47,181 nt of DNA from Acidovorax sp. SCN 68-22 (GCA_001724785.1 MEDL01000001.1:1-47181), one strand, 5' to 3'. Shown: positions 8,808 to 19,766, counted from the first letter of the stretch. The notes: a model not told the origin generated them from the letters alone. Translations and numbers: made by a program.

Positions 8808-9440
8808 ATGATCAATATCGGCATTGTCGATGACCACGCAATTGTTCGTTCGGGTTTGCGCCAGTTCCTTGCGGAGCATGTGGACCTGCGCGTCGTCGGC
8901 GAGGCCGGCAACGGGCGCGAAGCCATTGATCTGGTACGCAACCATGAGATCGACGTCCTGCTGATGGACCTGGCGATGCCGGGGCAGAGCGGACTGGACG
9001 CGCTGGCCATGCTGCGCGCCAAGGCGCCCGAGATGGGCATCCTCATCCTGAGCGGCTACCCCGAGGAGCACTACGCGATATCGCTGATTCGCCAGGGCGC
9101 GAGCGGCTACCTGAACAAGGAGTGCGACCCGAAGGAGATCGTCGAGGCGATCCGCACGATTGCCCTGGGCCGGCGCTACCTCACGCCCTCGGTCGCTGAG
9201 CTGCTGGCCCAGCAGCTCAACCGCAAGGACGACGCGCCGCCGCACGAGCAGCTCTCGGAGCGCGAGTTCCAAGTATTCCTCAAGCTCGCGCGCGGCGAAA
9301 CCGCGGGCGATATCGCCAAGTCGTTGTCGCTGAGCGTCAAGACGGTGAGCACCTACCGCACGCGGCTGATGGAGAAAATGGCACTGAGCTCCAACAGCGA
9401 TCTGACCTACTACGCGCTGAAAAACCGGCTGATCGACTGA
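8808..9440 (+). CDS. NarL/FixJ-family response regulator
   Basis: This 210-residue regulator has a receiver domain (INIGIVDDHAIVRSGL; phospho-acceptor Asp54 in LLMDLAMPG; the switch Ser in LILSGY; Lys in YLNKE) and a LuxR-type helix-turn-helix at about 145-205 (LSEREFQVFLKLARGE, then AKSLSLSVKTVSTYRTRLMEKM). It is transcribed away from the kinase gene and is its likely partner. The ATG at 8808 gives the standard MINIGIVDDH start; the frame is open 30 codons earlier without homology. A GC-rich hairpin follows the stop. Confidence 0.92.
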   Translation: MINIGIVDDHAIVRSGLRQFLAEHVDLRVVGEAGNGREAIDLVRNHEIDVLLMDLAMPGQSGLDALAMLRAKAPEMGILILSGYPEEHYAISLIRQGASGYLNKECDPKEIVEAIRTIALGRRYLTPSVAELLAQQLNRKDDAPPHEQLSEREFQVFLKLARGETAGDIAKSLSLSVKTVSTYRTRLMEKMALSSNSDLTYYALKNRLID

Positions 9441-9447
9441 GCACGGT

Positions 9448-9466
9448 GGCCCGGCGCGACCGGGCC
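9448..9466 (+). terminator. GC-rich hairpin after the response regulator gene
   Basis: GGCCCGG (9448-9454), loop CGCGA, CCGGGCC (9460-9466), extendable by two more pairs. No T-run follows, so termination efficiency is uncertain. Confidence 0.5.
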
Positions 9467-9510
9467 GCCGGGGCGGGGAGATCGGGGCCCGCTGCCGCCC
9501 GGTGGCGCGC

Positions 9511-9924
9511 TCAGGAGAGGGGGTGCGAGGCGCCAGCATCGAGACTGCCCGCCTGTTCAATGCAGTAGTCCACGAGGGCGTCGATCTCGTTCGATTTGTC
9601 GAACACCGCGTCGACCCCGAGCTGCGCACAGCGCATGCGCACGTCGGGCGTGGCGTAATTGCTGAGCACGACCACGCGCTGGTGGGGTCTTCTCTCGCGG
9701 CACGCCGCCAGCACGCCCAGGCCGCTGCCCTGGCGCAGGAACAGGTCCACGATGGCCAGATCCCACTGGCCGGCGTTGTGCGTGAGCCAGGCCTTGCCGT
9801 CGTCTTCTGTTTCGGCGGCGCCTACGGGCTCGATCGTCGCAAGCTCTTCCAGGGTCCCGATCAGGTTCTCCCGGATGGTCGCGTTGTCTTCAACAATGTA
9901 GGTTTTCAATTTCACTGGCGGCAT
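9511..9924 (-). CDS. Stand-alone receiver-domain response regulator
   Basis: A 137-residue protein with a receiver domain only: KTYIVEDNATIRENL with the acidic pair, phospho-acceptor Asp60 in LAIVDLFLRQGSG, then VVVLSNYATPDVR carrying the switch Ser and VFDKSNEID carrying the conserved Lys. No output domain follows. It converges on the NarL-type regulator and may be phosphorylated by the same kinase, acting as a phosphate sink or protein-binding switch. The start at 9924 (MPPVKLKTYIVED) lacks a clear ribosome site; the GTG three codons later is an alternative. Confidence 0.83.
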   Translation of the reverse strand: MPPVKLKTYIVEDNATIRENLIGTLEELATIEPVGAAETEDDGKAWLTHNAGQWDLAIVDLFLRQGSGLGVLAACRERRPHQRVVVLSNYATPDVRMRCAQLGVDAVFDKSNEIDALVDYCIEQAGSLDAGASHPLS

Positions 9925-10004
9925 CCGGGTGGGCGGGGAAATGCCCGTTGGCGCAGTGTATCGAGCGGGCGCAGGCGATTGTGCCAGCGCGTGCACGCGC
10001 CATG

Positions 10005-10022
10005 CGTAGGCAGGTTCCTACG
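10005..10022. other. Inverted repeat CGTAGG-N6-CCTACG
   Basis: Perfect 6-bp arms around CAGGTT, overlapping the stop of the moeB-like gene and upstream of the receiver gene. It could be a terminator stem or an operator; no U-tract is present. Confidence 0.35.
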
Positions 10023-10770
10023 CGTGGTCGCCGCAGACTGGGCAGGAGGGGTCGCGCTCGGTGCGCATGCTGCTCCATTCCATGCTGCGCCCGTCAAGCA
10101 GGTACAGCCTTCCGGCCAGCGATGTGCCCACGCCCGCCAGAAGCTTGAGCGCCTCGGCCGCTTGCAGCGCCCCCACCACACCCACCAGCGGCGCGAAGAC
10201 GCCCAGCGTGGCGCACGCCACTTCCTCGAAGTGCGCGCCCGGCGGAAAGAGGCAGGCATAGCAGGCGGTGTGCGCGCTGCGCTGGTCCACCACCGTGACC
10301 TGCGCGTCGAAGCGGATCACGGCCCCCGCCACCAGGGGGCGGGCATGCCGCACGCAGGCGGCGTTGATGGCCTGGCGCGTGGCGTAGTTGTCGCTGCAGT
10401 CGAGCACCACGTCCGCGTCCGGCACGAGTGCCTCCAGCAGGGCGGCGTCGGCGCGTTGCTGCAGCGCGGTCAGCTGGACGCCGTCGTTGATCTGCCGCAT
10501 GGCCTGGCTGGCCGATGCGACCTTGGATTGCCCGACGCGCGCGCTGGTGTGGGCGATCTGCCGCTGCAGGTTGGTCAGGTCGACGGTGTCGTCGTCCACC
10601 AGGGTGATGCGTCCCACGCCGGCCGCCGCCAGGTAGAGCAGGGCGGGAGAGCCCAGGCCACCCGCGCCGACCACCAAAGCGTGGCTCGCCAGGAGGCGTT
10701 CCTGGCCTTCGATGCCGATCTCGTCGAGAAGGATGTGGCGCGAATAGCGCAGGAGCTGGTCGTCGGTCAT
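10018..10770 (-). CDS. moeB: MoeB/ThiF/HesA-family adenylyltransferase
   Basis: This 250-residue E1-like enzyme activates the C-terminal Gly-Gly of MoaD (molybdopterin synthase) or ThiS (thiamine) as an acyl-adenylate. It starts with DDQLLRYSRHILLDEIGIEGQ, carries the ATP site VVGAGGLGSPALLYLAAAGVG, the NLQRQIAHT segment, and two zinc CxxC pairs (CYAC and CPVC near the end). No rhodanese domain follows, so it is MoeB-like rather than MoeBR. Molybdopterin would be needed by XdhAB in this window, but moaD and thiS are not adjacent, so the partner cannot be assigned. The start at 10770 fits the family. Confidence 0.87.
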   Translation of the reverse strand: MTDDQLLRYSRHILLDEIGIEGQERLLASHALVVGAGGLGSPALLYLAAAGVGRITLVDDDTVDLTNLQRQIAHTSARVGQSKVASASQAMRQINDGVQLTALQQRADAALLEALVPDADVVLDCSDNYATRQAINAACVRHARPLVAGAVIRFDAQVTVVDQRSAHTACYACLFPPGAHFEEVACATLGVFAPLVGVVGALQAAEALKLLAGVGTSLAGRLYLLDGRSMEWSSMRTERDPSCPVCGDHA

Positions 10771-10848
10771 GGCGCTGCGGCGCGGCCCGGTGGCGGGCGC
10801 TGGCCGAAGGGGCGGGGTCCCCACACCGGGCGCACGGGGCGCCCGGGA

Positions 10849-12279
10849 TCAGTTTTCCTTTTGCTCTTCCTTGCGCTCGGTCTGTGTCTTGCTGACCATC
10901 ACCGGTTTGCCGCGCAATTGGTTCAGGGCCTGCTGGAGCGGAAAATCCTTGTCCGTTCCGAACTCGGGCGGGCGGCGTTCGGCCAGGGGCTTCTTGGCTT
11001 CTTCCTCCAGGCGCTTGCGGGCGGCTTCGCGCGCGCTGTCGCGCGCTGCGTCCTTGACCTCTTCGCCCTGGCCGCTGGCCAGGTGCTTGTCGAGGTCGGC
11101 CTCGCGCATGCGCAGGGCGGCGAACAGGTTGCCCTCGGCACTTTCGTCCACGAGCACGTCCGGCACGATGCCCTTGGCCTGGATCGATTTGCCGCTGGGT
11201 GTGTAGTAGCGCGCCGTGGTCAGCTTGATGCCGGTGTCCGGCCCCAGGGGACGCACGGTTTGCACCGAACCCTTGCCGAAGGTCTGGCTGCCCATGACGA
11301 TGGCGCGTTTGTGGTCCTGCAGTGCGCCGGCGACGATTTCGCTCGCCGAGGCCGAGCCTTCGTTCACCAGCACCACCAACGGCACCGTCTTGAGCGCCGC
11401 CGGCAGTCCCTGCAATGGGTCGCCTCGGCGTGCATAGAACTCGGGCGCGGCCTTGTAGCTGGCCTTGCTCTCGGCCAACTGGCCGTCGGTCGATACCACG
11501 GTTGCACCGCTGGGCAGGAAGGCGGCCGAAATGGCGATGGCCCCGTCGAGCAGTCCGCCCGGGTCGTTGCGCAGGTCGAGCACCAGGCCCTTGAGGCGCG
11601 GGTCCTGCTTGTAGAGTTCCTGCGCCTTGTGCACGAAATCTTCGACGGTGCGGTCCTGGAACTGCGACAGGCGGATCCAGCCGTAGCCCGGTTCGACGAT
11701 CTTGCCCTTGACCGACTGGGTCTTGATTTCCTCGCGCGTGATGGTGACCGGGAAGGTGCGGCTTTCGTCCTTGCGCAGGATGGTCAGCGTGACCTGCGTC
11801 TGCGGCTGGCCACGCATGCGCTTGACAGCCTCGCTCAAGGTGAGGTTCTTGACGGGGGTGTCCTCGATCTTGGTGATCAGGTCGTTCGTCTTCAGGCCGG
11901 CGCGGAAAGCGGGCGAGCCTTCGATGGGCGAGACGATCTTGATCAAGCCGTCTTCCTGGGTGATCTCGATGCCCAGGCCGACGAAGCGCCCCGTGGTGCC
12001 TTCGCGGAATTCGGCGAAGGACTTCTTGTCGAAGTACTGCGAGTGCGGGTCCAGGCTGGACACCATGCCGGAGATGGCGTCGGTGATCAGCTTCTTGTCG
12101 TCCACGGGTTCGACATAGTCGGTCTTGATCAGGCCGAACACGGCGGACAGCTGCTGGATTTCTTCCAGCGGCAGCGGCGACATGGCGCCGCGCGCGACGG
12201 TTTGCAGGGACACCGTGGTGAGTGCCCCGGCGACCACGCCGATCCCGATCCAGCTCGCGATTTTCAGTTTCTGACCCAT
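10849..12279 (-). CDS. ctpA: C-terminal processing peptidase CtpA (S41A)
   Basis: This 476-residue periplasmic serine protease trims or degrades envelope proteins by their C-termini. An N-terminal signal or anchor helix (about 8-28) is followed by the S41 N-terminal region, a PDZ domain at about 98-180 (GRFVGLGIEIT and the later SPAFRAGLKTNDLI) and the catalytic domain with Ser311 (NEGSASASE) and Lys336 (TFGKGSVQT), spaced 25 apart as in Tsp. The C-terminus is a charged Glu/Lys-rich tail. ATG 12279 is chosen because AAAGGGA precedes it; an in-frame ATG 6 codons upstream lacks such a site. Confidence 0.93.
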   Translation of the reverse strand: MGQKLKIASWIGIGVVAGALTTVSLQTVARGAMSPLPLEEIQQLSAVFGLIKTDYVEPVDDKKLITDAISGMVSSLDPHSQYFDKKSFAEFREGTTGRFVGLGIEITQEDGLIKIVSPIEGSPAFRAGLKTNDLITKIEDTPVKNLTLSEAVKRMRGQPQTQVTLTILRKDESRTFPVTITREEIKTQSVKGKIVEPGYGWIRLSQFQDRTVEDFVHKAQELYKQDPRLKGLVLDLRNDPGGLLDGAIAISAAFLPSGATVVSTDGQLAESKASYKAAPEFYARRGDPLQGLPAALKTVPLVVLVNEGSASASEIVAGALQDHKRAIVMGSQTFGKGSVQTVRPLGPDTGIKLTTARYYTPSGKSIQAKGIVPDVLVDESAEGNLFAALRMREADLDKHLASGQGEEVKDAARDSAREAARKRLEEEAKKPLAERRPPEFGTDKDFPLQQALNQLRGKPVMVSKTQTERKEEQKEN

Positions 12280-12360
12280 AAAGTCCCTTTGCGCCATTTC
12301 AATATACACCGTGCCCGCCTTGGAGGCGCCCAGGGCGCGGGGGTTCCCCGAAGCCCCGGC

Positions 12361-12376
12361 GACCGGCGTGCCGGTC
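12361..12376 (-). terminator. Short hairpin at the gpmA stop codon
   Basis: GACCGG-CGTG-CCGGTC, overlapping the TGA of gpmA. Six GC-rich pairs and no U-tract, so a weak candidate. Confidence 0.35.
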
Positions 12377-13118
12377 AGGCCTTGCCCTGCGAGGCGACGG
12401 CGGCAGCCGCCTTGGCCGCGGCTTCGGCATCGCCCAGGTAGTAGCTGCGCAGCGGCTTGAGGTCGGCGTCCAGTTCGTAGACCAGCGGAATGCCGTTCGG
12501 GATGTTCAGGCCGACGATCTCGTCGTCCGAAATGCCGTCGAGGTACTTGACGAGCGCGCGGATCGAATTGCCGTGCGCCGCCACCAGCACGCGCTGCCCG
12601 GAGCTGATGGCGGGCGCCAGCGTCTCGTACCAGAACGGCAAAACGCGCGCCACGGTGTCCTTCAGGCATTCGGTCAGCGGTACTTCGCCCGCGGCCAGGC
12701 CGGCGTAGCGCGGGTCGGCGCGTTCGCAGCGGGCGTCGCTCGCATCCAGGGCGGGGGGCGGGGTGTCGTAGCTGCGGCGCCAGATGAGCACCTGCTCATC
12801 GCCGTACTGTTTGGCCGTTTCCGCCTTGTTCAGGCCTTGCAGTGCGCCGTAGTGGCGTTCGTTCAGGCGCCAGTTCTTGGTCACGGGCAGCCATTGGCGC
12901 TCCATCGCGTCCAGGCAGTGCCACAGGGTGTGGATGGCGCGCTTGAGCACGCTGGTGTAGGTCTGGTCGAATTCGTAGCCCTCGGCGCGCAGGAGGCGGC
13001 CGGCGCTCTTGGCCTGCTCGATGCCGGTTTCCGTGAGGTCCACGTCGGTCCAGCCGGTGAAGCGGTTGTCCAGATTCCAGGTGGATTCGCCGTGGCGGAT
13101 GAGTACGAGCTTGTGCAT
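12375..13118 (-). CDS. gpmA: 2,3-bisphosphoglycerate-dependent phosphoglycerate mutase
   Basis: This 247-residue dPGM interconverts 3- and 2-phosphoglycerate in glycolysis and gluconeogenesis. It carries the phosphohistidine motif [10 protein letters not shown] near the N-terminus, [16 protein letters not shown], and the second catalytic His in [17 protein letters not shown]. Length and start ([11 protein letters not shown]) are standard. It is divergent from the rhodanese-grxC-secB-gpsA set, a neighbourhood resembling the E. coli gpmM-yibN-grxC-secB-gpsA order although gpmM is the unrelated isozyme. Confidence 0.96.
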   Translation of the reverse strand: MHKLVLIRHGESTWNLDNRFTGWTDVDLTETGIEQAKSAGRLLRAEGYEFDQTYTSVLKRAIHTLWHCLDAMERQWLPVTKNWRLNERHYGALQGLNKAETAKQYGDEQVLIWRRSYDTPPPALDASDARCERADPRYAGLAAGEVPLTECLKDTVARVLPFWYETLAPAISSGQRVLVAAHGNSIRALVKYLDGISDDEIVGLNIPNGIPLVYELDADLKPLRSYYLGDAEAAAKAAAAVASQGKA

Positions 13119-13189
13119 GGATGGCCTGGGTGCGAGCGGGTCAAAACCATACATTCTAAAATTGACCGGTTTGCAACCCAAGGATTCCC

Positions 13190-13594
13190 GTGAAATTCAT
13201 TGTCGAGAACTGGTATTTGTTCGTCATGGCCATCGGCTCCGGGGCGATGCTGCTGGTGCCCATGCTGCGCGGCGGCAACGCCGGGCTCGCGCCGGCGGGT
13301 GCGGTACAGCTTGTCAACCGTGAGAAGGCGGTGCTGATCGACGTCTGCGGCGCCGACGAATACGCCGCGGGGCACGCCGTTGGCGCGCGCAACGTGCCGC
13401 TGGCCGAGCTGGAGACACGCCTGCCGAGCGTGGTGAAGAACAAGGCCCTTCCCCTGGTGCTGCTGTGCGCCAGCGGTGCGCGCGCCCAGCGCGCGGCAGC
13501 GATTGCGCGCAAACTGGGCTATGCCAACGTGCAGGTGCTGGCGGGCGGCCTCAAGGCCTGGCGCGAAGCGAGCCTGCCGGTGGAAAAAGCCTGA
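13190..13594 (+). CDS. Membrane-anchored rhodanese-like protein (YibN type)
   Basis: A 134-residue protein with one N-terminal transmembrane helix ([20 protein letters not shown]) and a rhodanese domain from about 35 ([21 protein letters not shown]). The active-site loop [12 protein letters not shown] carries the catalytic Cys, so it could carry persulfide sulfur. The start is GTG at 13190 preceded by AAGGA. It is the first gene of the rhodanese-grxC-secB-gpsA cluster, 17 bp before grxC. E. coli YibN occupies the same place; its physiological substrate is unclear. Confidence 0.9.
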   Translation: MKFIVENWYLFVMAIGSGAMLLVPMLRGGNAGLAPAGAVQLVNREKAVLIDVCGADEYAAGHAVGARNVPLAELETRLPSVVKNKALPLVLLCASGARAQRAAAIARKLGYANVQVLAGGLKAWREASLPVEKA

Positions 13595-13611
13595 AGCTAC
13601 GAGGACCTGAC

Positions 13612-13872
13612 ATGCAACCCGTCAAGATGTACACCACCGCCGTCTGCCCCTACTGCATCCGCGCCAAGCAGCTGCTCAAGTCCAAGGGGGTGGAGACGAT
13701 CGAAGAAATCCGCATCGACGCCGACCCGCAGGCGCGCATGCACATGATGGAGATCACCGGCCGGCGCACCGTGCCGCAGATTTTCATCGGCGAGACGCAC
13801 GTCGGCGGGCACGACGACCTGGTCGCGCTCGACGGCCGGGGCGAGCTGATGCCCCTGCTGGGCGCGGCATAA
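13612..13872 (+). CDS. grxC: Glutaredoxin 3
   Basis: This 86-residue dithiol glutaredoxin has the CPYC active site at residues 12-15 (YTTAVCPYCIRAKQLL), the TVPQIFI cis-Pro segment and the GGHDDLVALD glutathione-binding motif. It reduces disulfides and glutathionylated proteins in the cytoplasm using glutathione. It lies 17 bp behind the rhodanese gene with GAGGA as ribosome site. A terminator-like hairpin follows, so part of the transcription may end before secB. Confidence 0.95.
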   Translation: MQPVKMYTTAVCPYCIRAKQLLKSKGVETIEEIRIDADPQARMHMMEITGRRTVPQIFIGETHVGGHDDLVALDGRGELMPLLGAA

Positions 13873-13886
13873 TCCTGCCCCACGTG

Positions 13887-13922
13887 CCCGCTGCCGGAGC
13901 CTTCCGCCGCGGGTTTGTTTTT
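13887..13922 (+). terminator. Probable intrinsic terminator between grxC and secB
   Basis: CCCGC (13887-13891) pairs with GCGGG, with an inner CGGA/TCCG stem, followed by TTTGTTTTT. It would reduce read-through into secB. Confidence 0.65.
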
Positions 13923-13970
13923 GGGCCTGCCGCCCCTGGCGGGCCGGATTGAGCTGAAAGCACGCACACC

Positions 13971-14432
13971 ATGGCCGACAACGCTACCCCCGTATTCCAG
14001 ATCCAGCGCGTCTACCTCAAGGACATGTCGCTTGAGCAACCCAATTCCCCCGGCATCCTGCTCGAAGCCGAGCAACCCAGCGTGGACATCCAGCTGGGCG
14101 TGGAAGCCAGCCCCGTGGCCGACGGCATTTACGAGGTGGGCGTGACGGCCACCGTGCAGACCAAGATCAAGGACAAGACGGTGTTCCTGGTCGAGGCCAA
14201 GCAGGCCGGCATCTTCGAAATCCGCAATGTTCCCGAAGAGCAGATGGGCATGATCATGCGCGTTGCCTGCCCGCAGATCGTCTACCCGTACCTGCGCGGC
14301 AACGTGGCCGACGTCATCAACCGTGCCGGTTTCCCGCCCGTTCATCTGGCCGAAATCAACTTCCAGGCCATGTACGAGCAACAACAGCAGCAGGCCCAGG
14401 CGGCCGGCGAACCCGGTTCGCTGCCCCAGTGA
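13971..14432 (+). CDS. secB: Protein-export chaperone SecB
   Basis: This 153-residue tetrameric chaperone keeps preproteins unfolded and delivers them to SecA. Family features visible: [19 protein letters not shown] near the start, the [29 protein letters not shown] central strands, [25 protein letters not shown], and a Gln-rich C-terminal tail ([12 protein letters not shown]). The length is typical for beta-proteobacteria. Export substrates in this window include two M16 proteins and CtpA. Confidence 0.97.
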   Translation: MADNATPVFQIQRVYLKDMSLEQPNSPGILLEAEQPSVDIQLGVEASPVADGIYEVGVTATVQTKIKDKTVFLVEAKQAGIFEIRNVPEEQMGMIMRVACPQIVYPYLRGNVADVINRAGFPPVHLAEINFQAMYEQQQQQAQAAGEPGSLPQ

Positions 14433-14440
14433 AGCTAGTG

Positions 14441-14516
14441 ACAAAATAGCCCTCTGGCGCTTGCCAGGCTTGCGAACATAGCTATGAAAATAATAGTATG
14501 TGGCGCAGGTGCCTGG
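14441..14516 (-). repeat. Dispersed repeat, copy 4, overlapping the gpsA start
   Basis: On the minus strand: ATAGCT, 17 nt, AAGCGCCAGAGGG. The outer part on the plus strand reads TAGCTATGAAAATAATAG, and its ATG is the gpsA start codon. The secB stop lies just outside. Confidence 0.78.
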
Positions 14517-15503
14517 GGCACGGCGGTGGCCATCAGCGCGGCCGCGCACCCGGACAGGCACGCCGTCACCTTGTGGGCGCGCAGCAGCGCCCAGCTGCAG
14601 GCCATGCAGGCCGCGCGCTGCAACGCCCGCTACCTCCCGGGTGCGCCCTTTCCGGCTGCGCTGCAGCTTGCCGGCGGCGATGCTGAGGAGCTGCTGGCGC
14701 GCGCGCAGGCGTCCGACCTGGTGGTGCTGGCGGCTCCCATGGCCGCGCTGCGCGGCCTGCTGAGCACCCTGGGCAGCTGCCGCGCGCCCGTCGCCTGGCT
14801 CTGCAAGGGCTTCGAGGCCAGCCCGCCGAATTCTGGGTTATTTGGTCTGCTAGGGCACGAAATACGGGCGCAGGTAGCTCCTGATTTAATAGCGGGTGTG
14901 CTCAGCGGCCCGAGTTTTGCGCAGGAGGTCGCGGCGGCGCGGCCGACGGCGCTGGTCGCGGCCAGCGAACACGCCGCCGTGCGCGATGCGCTGGTGCAGG
15001 CCTTTCACGGGCCCAGCGTGCGCGTCTATGCGAACGACGACATCGTCGGTGTCGAGGTCGGCGGCGCGGTGAAGAACGTGCTGGCCATCGCCACCGGCTT
15101 GTGCGACGGCCTGGCGCTGGGCCTGAACGCCCGCGCGGCGCTCATCACCCGGGGCCTCGCGGAAATGACGCGCCTGGGCCTGGCGCTCGGCGCGCGGGTC
15201 GATACCTTCATGGGCCTGTCGGGCCTGGGGGACCTGGTGTTGACGGCCACGGGCGACCTCTCGCGCAACCGCCGCGTGGGGCTGCTGCTGGCCGAGGGCC
15301 GCACGCTGGACGAGGCCGTGGCCTCCCTGGGCCACGTGGCCGAAGGCGTGTACTGCGCGCGCACCGTGGTGCAGCGCGCGCGCCTCCTGGGCGTGGAGAT
15401 GCCGATCAGCGAGGGGGTGGTGTCGCTCCTCGACGGCTCGCGCACCCCGGCCCAGGTGGTTGCCGCACTGATGGAGCGCGACCCGGCCGTCGAAGGCGCC
15501 TGA
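14484..15503 (+). CDS. gpsA: Glycerol-3-phosphate dehydrogenase [NAD(P)+]
   Basis: This 339-residue cytoplasmic enzyme makes sn-glycerol 3-phosphate for phospholipid synthesis. It carries the dinucleotide site [28 protein letters not shown], the catalytic Lys in [14 protein letters not shown], and [21 protein letters not shown]. The start codon lies in copy 4 of the dispersed repeat, with no clear ribosome site. A second AT-rich segment at residues 115-137 ([20 protein letters not shown]) looks repeat-derived (copy 5) and falls where family members differ in length. Last gene of the rhodanese-grxC-secB cluster. Confidence 0.95.
   Translation: MKIIVCGAGAWGTAVAISAAAHPDRHAVTLWARSSAQLQAMQAARCNARYLPGAPFPAALQLAGGDAEELLARAQASDLVVLAAPMAALRGLLSTLGSCRAPVAWLCKGFEASPPNSGLFGLLGHEIRAQVAPDLIAGVLSGPSFAQEVAAARPTALVAASEHAAVRDALVQAFHGPSVRVYANDDIVGVEVGGAVKNVLAIATGLCDGLALGLNARAALITRGLAEMTRLGLALGARVDTFMGLSGLGDLVLTATGDLSRNRRVGLLLAEGRTLDEAVASLGHVAEGVYCARTVVQRARLLGVEMPISEGVVSLLDGSRTPAQVVAALMERDPAVEGA
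14828..14895 (-). repeat. Dispersed repeat, copy 5 (divergent), inside gpsA
   Basis: On the minus strand: GCTATTAAATCAGGAGCT, exactly 17 nt, then GTGCCCTAGCAGACCAAAT, which resembles AAGCGCTAGAGGCCAAAT. The segment is AT-rich compared with flanking gpsA. It is less similar than the other copies but keeps the spacing. Confidence 0.5.
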
Positions 15504-15532
15504 GCGGGCCTGCCTGCACAAGGGCGGCCCGC
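15504..15532. terminator. Bidirectional hairpin between gpsA and maeB
   Basis: GCGGGCC (15504-15510) pairs with GGCCCGC (15526-15532) in the 37-bp convergent gap. No T-run on either strand. Confidence 0.5.
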
Positions 15533-15540
15533 GCGGGGGT

Positions 15541-17838
<2,298 letters not shown>

Positions 17839-17913
17839 GGCATGGGTTTCGAGAAAGGCAAAGGCGCTCCAAGCATAGAGCAATGCCGCGCGGCTGTCGG
17901 CACGCTGACTGCG

Positions 17914-17951
17914 AAAAAAAAGCGCGGCGCCGGTGTACCCGGGGCCGCGCT
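17914..17951 (-). terminator. Intrinsic terminator of the NCS2 permease gene
   Basis: On the minus strand, AGCGCGGC (rc of 17944-17951) pairs with GCCGCGCT (rc of 17921-17928), with inner CCGG pairing. It is followed by eight T residues (A-run 17914-17921). Confidence 0.85.
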
Positions 17952-17976
17952 GGCGCCGCGCTGCTGCGGCGGGTGT

Positions 17977-19461
17977 TCAGTGCGCGTCGGCCTGGCGCGC
18001 GGCGTCCACGGCGGCCGAGGTGTCGCGCGAGGCGCCGTTGAAGAACAGGTTCAGCAGCACCGCCGCGAGGGAAGCCAGCAAGATGCCCGACTCGATCAGC
18101 GGGTGGATGGCGTGGGGCATCCACTGGCGGAAATTCGGCGCCACCAGCGGAATCATGCCGACGCCGATGGAGACGGCCACGATCATGGCGTTGTAGCGGT
18201 TGGTCTTGAAATCGACCGCGCCGAGGATGCGGATGCCGGTGGCCGCGACCATGCCGAACATCACCAGACCGGCGCCTCCCAGCACCACGGTGGGGAGCGA
18301 TTCGATCAGCGCGGCCATCTTGGGCAGCACGCCCAGCACGATCAGGATCACGCCGCCCGCCACGCACACGAAGCGGCTCTTGACGCCGGTGACGGCGACC
18401 AGGCCCACGTTCTGCGAGAAGCTGGTGTACGGGAAGGTGTTGAAGATGCCGCCGATCAAGGTGCCCAGGCCGTCGGTGCGCAGGCCGCGCGCCAGGTCGG
18501 GCTGGCGCACCTCGCGGCCCGTCATTTCGCCCAGGGCGAGGAACATGCCGGTCGATTCGATCATCACCACGATCATCACCAGGGTCATGGTCAGGATCAG
18601 GATGGGGTCGAACACCGGCGCGGCGATCTGGAACGGCAGCACCAGATCGAACCAGCTGGCCTTGGCCACCTTGTCGAAATGCATCAGGCCCATGGCCGCG
18701 GTGGCGATGGCGCCAATGACGATGCCCAGCAGCACGGAAATGTTCGCGATGAAGCCGCGGCCGAACTTGGCGATCAGCAGGATGGAGACCAGCACCAGCG
18801 CCGAGATGCCCACGCCGGTGAGGTCGGCGTACTTGGGGTTGGGCACGGTGGGCACGACGGCGAAGCCCTTGGGCACGGGCGGCAGGGCGCTGCCGGGCGC
18901 GCCGGCGGCGGCCTGCGCTTCGGCCAGCCACTTGACGTAGTCGGGGTTGACGACGGCGGGCGCCGTGGGCCCCACCGGGTTGCCGAAGATCCAGTTGATG
19001 CCGACGCGCATCAGGCTGATGCCGATGACCACGATGATGGTGCCCGTGACCACCGGCGGGAAGAAGCGCAGCATGCGGCTGACCATGGGCGCGATGAGGA
19101 TGGAGATCACCCCCGCGCCGATGACGGCGCCGAAGATCAGCCCCGCGCCGGCCTCGCCGCCGGTGGTCTGCGCCATGGAGACCATGGGTGCGACGGCGGC
19201 GAAGGTCACGCCCATCATCACCGGCAGCTGGATGCCGAACCAGCGCGTGGCGCCCCAGGACTGGATCAGCGTGACCAGGCCGCAGACGAACAGGTCGGCC
19301 GAGATCAGGTGCGCCACCTGGTGCGCCGGCAGGTTGAGCGCCCGGCCGACGATCAGCGGCACCGCCACCGCGCCGGCGTACATCACCAGCACGTGCTGCA
19401 GGCCGAGCGCCGTGAGGCGCCCGAGCGGCAGGTGTTCGTCTACGGGGTGGACAGCTTGCAT
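17977..19461 (-). CDS. uacT: NCS2-family urate/xanthine:proton symporter
   Basis: A 494-residue permease with about 12-14 membrane segments. The NCS2 signature QNVGLVAVTGVKSRFV is present, as is the MIESTGMFLALGEMTG segment of the preceding helix pair. The TGVxSR form is typical of urate-preferring members (UacT/YgfU, PucJ/K), so urate, possibly also xanthine, is the best substrate guess; the gene symbol is by analogy. AAGGAG precedes the ATG at 19461. A GntR-type operator (19538-19553) lies 77 bp upstream, linking it to the purine genes some 5 kb away. A terminator follows. Confidence 0.87.
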   Translation of the reverse strand: MQAVHPVDEHLPLGRLTALGLQHVLVMYAGAVAVPLIVGRALNLPAHQVAHLISADLFVCGLVTLIQSWGATRWFGIQLPVMMGVTFAAVAPMVSMAQTTGGEAGAGLIFGAVIGAGVISILIAPMVSRMLRFFPPVVTGTIIVVIGISLMRVGINWIFGNPVGPTAPAVVNPDYVKWLAEAQAAAGAPGSALPPVPKGFAVVPTVPNPKYADLTGVGISALVLVSILLIAKFGRGFIANISVLLGIVIGAIATAAMGLMHFDKVAKASWFDLVLPFQIAAPVFDPILILTMTLVMIVVMIESTGMFLALGEMTGREVRQPDLARGLRTDGLGTLIGGIFNTFPYTSFSQNVGLVAVTGVKSRFVCVAGGVILIVLGVLPKMAALIESLPTVVLGGAGLVMFGMVAATGIRILGAVDFKTNRYNAMIVAVSIGVGMIPLVAPNFRQWMPHAIHPLIESGILLASLAAVLLNLFFNGASRDTSAAVDAARQADAH

Positions 19462-19537
19462 GCAGAGCTCCTTCACCAGCCCGAGACAACCACAAGGGTG
19501 GACGCAACCCGGGCCTGGAGTGGCTGAGTCCATACAA

Positions 19538-19553
19538 AAAGTGTATACAAACT
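19538..19553 (-). promoter_or_regulatory. Candidate GntR operator upstream of the NCS2 permease
   Basis: AAAGTGTATACAAACT. The left ten bases and TACA centre are identical to the perfect palindrome in front of gntR/uraH (26413-26428), giving 13 of 16 matches. It is positioned 77 bp before the permease start. Assignment to this GntR is inference. Confidence 0.7.
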
Positions 19554-19650
19554 ATAAGTGGCGCCGGCTAGTCGGAAACCCTAGGGAGGGAAGGCGGCGG
19601 CTTGGGCCGCGCAATCCAGTCCCACCGAGCGCGGGGGCGAAAAATCCAAG

Positions 19651-19702
19651 TAAAAATGGCCTCCAGCGCTTATCCACAAAGAATAGTTAGCTATCAAATA
19701 GT
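19651..19702 (-). repeat. Dispersed repeat, copy 6
   Basis: On the minus strand: ATAGCT, 17 nt, AAGCGCTGGAGGCC. It lies between the permease operator and the ggt terminator. Confidence 0.84.
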
Positions 19703-19737
19703 TGGTTGGCGCCTTCCTGGCCTCCCGTGCGGCGTGC

Positions 19738-19766
19738 AAAAAAAAGCCGCCCGGCGCGTGGGCGGC
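19738..19766 (-). terminator. Intrinsic terminator of ggt
   Basis: GCCGCCC (19746-19752), loop GGCGCGT, GGGCGGC (19760-19766). The A-run at 19738-19745 gives eight U residues on the minus-strand transcript. Confidence 0.88.

Noticed and set aside
9502-12441. Long plus-strand open frame opposite the receiver, moeB-like and ctpA genes
   Set aside because: It is a shadow of three well-supported minus-strand genes and has no homology signals of its own.
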